This document shows positions 59,059-64,000 of a DNA stretch of 64,000 nucleotides, piece by piece. The stretch's first letter is position 1. Each line of letters starts with the position of its first letter. The notes under the pieces were generated by a model. It was not told the origin of the DNA and ran no database searches. It worked only from the letters and a program-made list of their open reading frames with translations. The translations under genes and the position numbers were made by a program. The stretch comes from Yamagishiella unicocca (taxonomy: Eukaryota; Chlorophyta; Chlorophyceae; Chlamydomonadales; Volvocaceae). Where the stretch lies: assembly GCA_003116995.1 (NCBI GenBank), contig BDSL01000084.1, positions 62,001-126,000 of the forward strand, read 5' to 3'.

Positions 59059-61231
59059 TTACCTGCCACCCATCTGCCCACCACCCATTCCACCCATCGG
59101 CCCCCCCATTGGCCCTCCGCCCATGCCGCCCATCGGCCCGCCTCCCATTCCACCCATTGGCCCGCCTCCCATTCCGCCTCCCATCCCGCCCATTGGCCCA
59201 CCGCCCATTGGTCCACCGCCCATTCCACCCATGTGCCCCCCTCCCATGTGGCCGCCTCCCATGTGCCCCCCTCCCATATGCCCCCCTCCCATCCCTCCAC
59301 CCATTCCACCGCCCATCCCACCGCCCATCCCGCCCATCATGCCGCCCATCATGCCTGCAACCGGGACAGAGGGAGAAGACGAAGGCATAAGCTGACAAGG
59401 CATGCCGGCCGGGCCAACAGCAGGTGCAAAGTGATGTAGACGCCATGCCCATGCGCGCACATCTGCTGCGAGTAACCCGCACATCGCGCCAACCACCATT
59501 GCCTCGGTGCCTCCTACGCCTTGTAGGGCTGCACGTGCGACCCGGTGGACGCGCCCACCCTACGAGCATCAGTAGCGCTCTTTCCTAGCCGCCCGTGTGT
59601 CCCCCTACAGTTGCGCACCCCTATGCCCTCCCTGCGCCTCCTCACCTGGCCCTCCCATTCCGCCCATCATGGGCCCTCCCATCGGTCGCATCATGCCTGC
59701 AAGCCCGAGGGGTGACGGAGCAACGGTCAGGTCCAGCCTCGCGCGAAGGGACGGCGCACGCGGCAAGGTAGGCAAGGACCCGCGTCGCGGCAAGAGGCAC
59801 TGGCGGGCTGCGGAGGGGGCCTGTGGGGGGGTGCGCTGCAGGACTGCCGGCTGCCCGTCCCAGTTCCGCCCTCCAGCCAGCGCAGTACCCCGCCCTTCCT
59901 AACACACCTCGTCCCTCTGCAATGGGGCTCTCTCTGGACGGCCCTTCATCTATGCCCTTGCACCTGTCCCTGCCCGCTCCTACGTTCACCAGCGACAGCG
60001 CGCTGGCCAGCCAGTCAAACGCTGCGCACGACGACCCACCACCCATCAGCCCCATAGGCCACCACCCGTACTCACCAGGGCCCATTCCCATTCCCATTCC
60101 CATGCCCATGCCCATCCCCATCGGGCGCATCATGCCCGGCATCATGCCTGCGGCCAGGTCAGGTGCAGGACGGGCGGGTCGCCAGCAGGGCCGCGGTCGG
60201 GCGTCATCAGGGTATGGCGCCCTGAAGGCTGAGGGGCTAACGGGCGCACCCATGGCTTCCAGGAGGGAGCACGGTGTGAGGTCCAGTGGGACAATGTCAG
60301 GTGAGAGCGTGAAGGGCGGGTTCCGAGAACATACCTGGGCCCATGCCGCCCCCCATCGGGCCCATGCCGCCGCCCATCGGGCCCATCGGCTGCAGGAAGG
60401 CAAGTACGAGGGACCATTAGTACGAGGGACGGAGAGCACGAGGGAGGGTCGTGAGGGCTAAGCAGGAAAGGGGAATAGCAGGGCATAGCGTTTTACTGTT
60501 GAGGAGCTCTCCACCACACCATTCGGCCTCCAGGCAGGGCCCCTGCCGGGGAGAGCGTTGCCGCGTCCTCACGCCAGCCGTCTGCGCTCAGATCCTGCCC
60601 GCCCATCCCTCCCTTTCCCCCCTGCTCCAGCCCGGCTGCCATCCCGCGATGCTGTGCCTCAACCCTTCGATGCCGCAGCAGCCAGCGTGAGTGCCCAACT
60701 GCCGTGGCTTGCATGCGAAGGCCGCTGCACGCAGGTCAGCTGCTGCCGGACCCTGGTACACCCAGCCGCCTGCCGGCAATTGCGATACCCCAGATGACGC
60801 GGCTGCCCCGACGCCCAGGGCCGGGTCACGTGAAGCCCCGTACCACTTGCACCCGTGCGTCGGGTCCTTACCCGTACAGCTGGCGACGAGGTCATCGGGC
60901 CCATGCCACCAGCTGCCTCCGCCCCCGTCTGTATGAAGTTGTTGTAATAGTTGCGAACATTCGCCTGGGGGAGAAACGGCGCAGGGCCGATGACGTTAGG
61001 AGGGCAGAGAGCCCGCAGAAAGGCTGTTTCGATGCCAGCAGACGCAGCAACGAGGAGCTTGGGGTACAGCGATATGCACGGATTGAGACAAGCACAGAAT
61101 TGGCGTACCACCTGCACCCAGCCCACCCGCCCCTCCACGGACACTGTGGAGGACAGCAGCAGAAGGGTCGACAACCACAATACAAGGTTGGGAACATGGA
61201 ACCGATCATTAGAGGATGCAACCATATGCAT
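59059..61231 (-). CDS. Small secreted Met/Gly-rich protein (6 exons, 228 residues)
   Basis: Exons 61231-61112, 60964-60872, 60389-60335, 60147-60076, 59696-59646 and 59354-59059 add up to 687 bases, an exact 229 codons with every junction in phase. The first exon gives a signal peptide (hydrophobic NLVLWLSTLLLLSSTVSVEG), so the product should be secreted or lie in the secretory route. Exon 2 has NVRNYYNNFIQTGAEAAGG, and everything after is Met/Gly-rich: MGPMGGGMGPMGGG, MMPGMMRPMGMGMGMGMG, MMRPMGGPMMGG, then a long run of MGGGHMGGG and MGGGPMGGM units. Exons 4-6 all begin GC-ATG-ATG after a CAG acceptor in phase 1. Dense Met with His in regular spacing recalls Cu(I)/Ag(I)-binding proteins, but no copper-protein family was recognised. 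The stop TAA overlaps a possible GTAACG donor, so a further exon cannot be excluded. Confidence 0.75.
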
Positions 61232-61887
61232 CAAGCCCCAAGGTTCACACGGCCCTCGGCCTGACAAAAGACCCGATGCCGAATTCGGAAAATTACCAAG
61301 TACGTGACGGCAGCATGTGATCTTACCTTGTGCTTATAGCCAGAGTTATGCTGCTTTCTCACCGCCGCCTGCGAGGCCCATGCCGCCGGTCAGAATGGTC
61401 GTCGCAAGATAGGACGTCAAATAGTGGTGACGCACCGACTCATGGGTCAAATATGTGTCGCAGTAGTCACAGTAGTACCGAGGCATTTTTTAGCGCCAGT
61501 AGGCAGGTTGGCGCTCCTGCCAGTCCTCCACGCTCCAATGCTCAAGCTGCGTCGCAATCCCACAGCCCGATTGAAGTGTTATGCCTATCTCGTTAACGTT
61601 ACGATATAGATCCCTTGGAGGCCACTGCCGCTAGGCGTTCCTATGATGTTTCCAGCAGTTTGGGAAAAGGAATTCAGTTCAGCTGAAGAGAAGTGATGTA
61701 GCTGCAGACAAGGTGACAACGGGTAAAACAATGCCAGTGGTGATGGCAGTAATAAGTCCACACCCTTACATGACGCTTGCCATAAAAGCGCTCGTACACG
61801 GACACAGTCCATGCAAGCAAACATGTGAAACGCAAGTAATAGTTACATTTCTCTTGTCACTGTTGGCCTGGTAGTGACCTCTCAACA
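61232..61887. promoter_or_regulatory. Divergent promoter region of the Met/Gly-rich and fibrillin genes
   Basis: Only 656 bases separate the two ATG codons, which point away from each other. Both promoters and 5' UTRs must therefore lie here. No canonical TATA box was pinned down, and co-regulation is possible but not shown. Confidence 0.5.
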
Positions 61888-63842
61888 ATGCTGGCATCAA
61901 CTGTGACTCTGGGTCAGGCCCCGGCAAGCGCGTGTTCCCGCGCGCCATCGAGGCGACCCATCCTCGCCCGAGTGCAGGTGCCACCGCGCTCCTCAGCTGC
62001 CGCCGCTCCAAGTAAGGAGCGCATATAGCCCCTCTGCATTTGGTACCCGCCTCGTCAAGCGACCACACAATTGTTGCTACTCGCTCAAGAGGGTCTTTCG
62101 GACCGCGGTGACCAGGCACCCGTACGCGCCCATAACGCTCGCACGCTCCCCGCCCGCCGCCCCAACGCCCCCCACAGCTCATCACATATCCCCAACCCCC
62201 GGGTGCAGGTCCGTCAGAGACCGCCGCCCCCGCGGGTGCCGCCCTCGACACACTGCGTCGAGCGGTGTCCAGCCCCGGTGCCGTTCGGCCGTCCGATGTC
62301 CTCCAAGCTCTGGTAGTGGTTGAGAAGGCCAAAATGAAGGTTGGTCGAGGGGGGTTGCTAGTGGGGAGGGCGGGATGCAGTGAGAGGGCTGCTGGTGCGC
62401 CTCCTGAGTCCAAGAAACCGAGTGCGGGCTACTTCGTTCCCTCCACCGACCTCGCCCCGCCCCGCCCCGTCCCCCGGGTCACCACCTGAGCTGCTTACGA
62501 AGCCGCTACCCTCTGTATGCCCGACCCCTAATGTTGCAGGTCGATGGCTGGGAGGCGGCACTGACGGCGCCAGGTGTCCGCTGGCGGCTCATGTACACCG
62601 TGCGTGAGTGGCGTCGTGTTTGCTAAGAGTCGCGTGGGACGTGTTTTGGTCTGTCTGGGTTCACCGCCGCTCACGACGATGAGCGGTTAAGACGCGTCGT
62701 GACGTGCGGCGTGTGCGTGTCGTGGTAGTTGGTGGCACCGAGTACCAAGCACCGGTTTACACAGTGACGACGTCCCTACTGCCTACCGCCCGACACACGG
62801 CAAAACCCAACCCTGACTTTGCCCGTTTGCCAGCTGCCAAGGACATCACCGCTGCCACTAAGAACAAAAAGGGCGGCATGGGCGCCTTCTTTCCGCTGGC
62901 GGCCTGCCAGGTGCGGCACACGGGAACAGAGGGGGGTGAGCAAGACACGTGCCACGTGTGAGGGGCTGGAGGGGGGCTCCTGGGTACGCGCCGTGGCACG
63001 GACGCCATGCGGACGGCCGAACGAAGGGATAACGCGTGCCGCTCGTCTGTCTTGGTCCGTCTTGGTCTTAACTCTCGAGGAGGAGCTTCCGAGCGTCCGG
63101 CACCTTTTCAGCGACACGGCGTCCTCGCCCCTAGACGCGCACTGCTCCCATAAGTGCGGCAGGCAAAGAAGTGTGTGGCCACGCAAGAAACCTGAACCAG
63201 CGTTTCGATGCTGTCCGCAGCGCTGGCTGCCAGCGGGCGAGTGCTACGAGGGGTTGGAGCGCGAGGGCATGGGGACAGCTCGAGGCCGCTGAGGGCCCTT
63301 ACGAACTCCAGGGAGGGGACTTGTGGAAGTAGCCTGGAGGGACCGTCCTGACGCCCTGAGCCGCCGGTTGCCGTTTCCGCGCAGAAATTTGATGAGACGG
63401 GATTTGAGAACGGCGTCTTCCTCGGACCCGTGGGTCACCTGACCTTCAAGGGTGGATTCGTTATGGAGAAGGTATGTCGGGCCTCGGTGGCAGGGATGCG
63501 GTATGACTGGACAATGGGGTCGGGTGGGCCAGGCGGCCGTGCATAGCGAATTGATATGGCGGGAGGACAAAGCTGTGGGTTGAGCCCACTGGGGAATTCC
63601 TTCGCAACAGCGATCCAGATGGGTGCGGGCGGGGTGGGCATGTAGCAAGGGTTGGTCCAGTTGTATTAGCAACCAGATCGTGGCCACCCACCCGCCCTGT
63701 TGCTTTTGCTTGTCACCCCCGCTTCCCCTTGACCGCAGCGCGTGCTTCACTTCGACGTGAGCACCATGTACTTGGGGCTTGGTCCTTGGCGAGTGGCGGT
63801 GCCGCTAAAGAAGGATGTGCCTCTTAAACAGATGGACGCCAA
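61888..63842 (+). CDS. Plastid-lipid-associated protein (PAP/fibrillin family), 3' end outside the window
   Basis: Exons 61888-62011, 62209-62339, 62540-62603, 62834-62910, 63385-63471 and 63739-63842 join with consistent phases (1, 0, 1, 0, 0). The first exon reads as a chloroplast transit peptide (MLASTVTLGQAPASACSRAP, then Arg/Ser/Ala-rich). The mature part shows the family pattern: helix VRPSDVLQALVVVEKAKMK, the hallmark GVRWRLMYTV, then FFPLAACQ joined to KFDETGFENGVFLGPVGHLT and LTFKGGFVMEKR, HFDVSTMYLGLGPWRVAVPL. Fibrillins bind lipids or prenylquinones in thylakoids and plastoglobules. The frame reaches AAG-TAA at 63841-63846, but a GTAAGC donor overlaps it, and the family's usual last segment (a YVDE-like strand with a Gly-rich end) is missing, so the gene most likely continues past 64000. 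Confidence 0.8.
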
Positions 63843-64000
63843 GTAAGCGCGTGCAGCTGGTTTAGATGGTTTCGCCACAAGCTTCGCGATGGGGGCAGTA
63901 TCCGGGCAGACTGGGGATTCCGGCTGTCTATGTACACTTTACAGTGCAATGCGGTCATGCTCCCCCTTCAAGTCCCGTCCCTCCCTTCTCTTCCGCCGCC

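Noticed and set aside
59123..59395. Plus-strand Pro-rich frame of PPIPPIGPPP type
   Set aside because: It is the antisense of the Met/Gly-rich exon; the minus-strand model has a signal peptide and six in-phase exons.
61766..62413. 215-codon minus-strand frame opposite the fibrillin gene
   Set aside because: It is antisense to phase-consistent exons of the fibrillin gene and has no motif of its own.

Overview
The window looks like nuclear DNA of a green alga, most probably of the volvocine group (Chlamydomonas/Volvox relatives). The genes are cut into many short GC-rich exons with consensus GT(A/G)AG donors and CAG acceptors. Several proteins carry very long Ala/Gly/Ser/Pro runs. One gene is a proline-rich secreted glycoprotein of the algal extracellular-matrix type, another is a receptor-like kinase built like a volvocine family, and a fibrillin-type plastid gene starts with a transit peptide. 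Intergenic DNA is less GC-rich and introns hold GC-rich minisatellites. No rRNA, complete tRNA, CRISPR array or intact transposon was seen. All exon-intron models were made by eye from splice signals and reading-frame continuity.

Layout. About 1-4.2 kb: no convincing gene. 4.2-11.3 kb (minus): flavin monooxygenase-like gene whose reading frame runs on into a low-complexity tail of about 1,360 residues. 11.3-14.5 kb: intergenic, with a short repeat present three times. 14.5-27.2 kb (minus): a secreted protein made of five related modules joined by proline-rich linkers. 27.2-29.6 kb: mostly intergenic, with one possible Cys-rich minus-strand exon. 29.6-36.7 kb (plus): cyclic-nucleotide-binding protein with two binding domains and a roughly 1,170-residue disordered C-terminus. 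36.7-40.4 kb: intergenic between convergent genes. 40.4-41.6 kb (minus): two-exon secretory FkbM-type methyltransferase. 42.4-48.5 kb (minus): SAC1-type phosphoinositide phosphatase homologue in which no CX5R catalytic motif can be found. 49.6-57.6 kb (minus): receptor-like protein kinase with signal peptide, extracellular region, one membrane span and a kinase domain. 59.1-61.2 kb (minus): small secreted Met/Gly-rich protein of six phase-consistent exons. 61.9 kb to the right edge (plus): plastid PAP/fibrillin gene, cut by the window end.

The genes do not form a pathway. Several products would enter the secretory route or sit at the cell surface (five-module glycoprotein, FkbM enzyme, receptor kinase, Met/Gly-rich protein), the SAC1 homologue would be an ER/Golgi membrane protein, and the fibrillin would be in the plastid. 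The points most worth following are the five-module protein of unrecognised family, the SAC1 homologue that appears to have lost its catalytic motif, the Met/Gly-rich protein built by duplication of phase-1 exons, and the monooxygenase-tail fusion.
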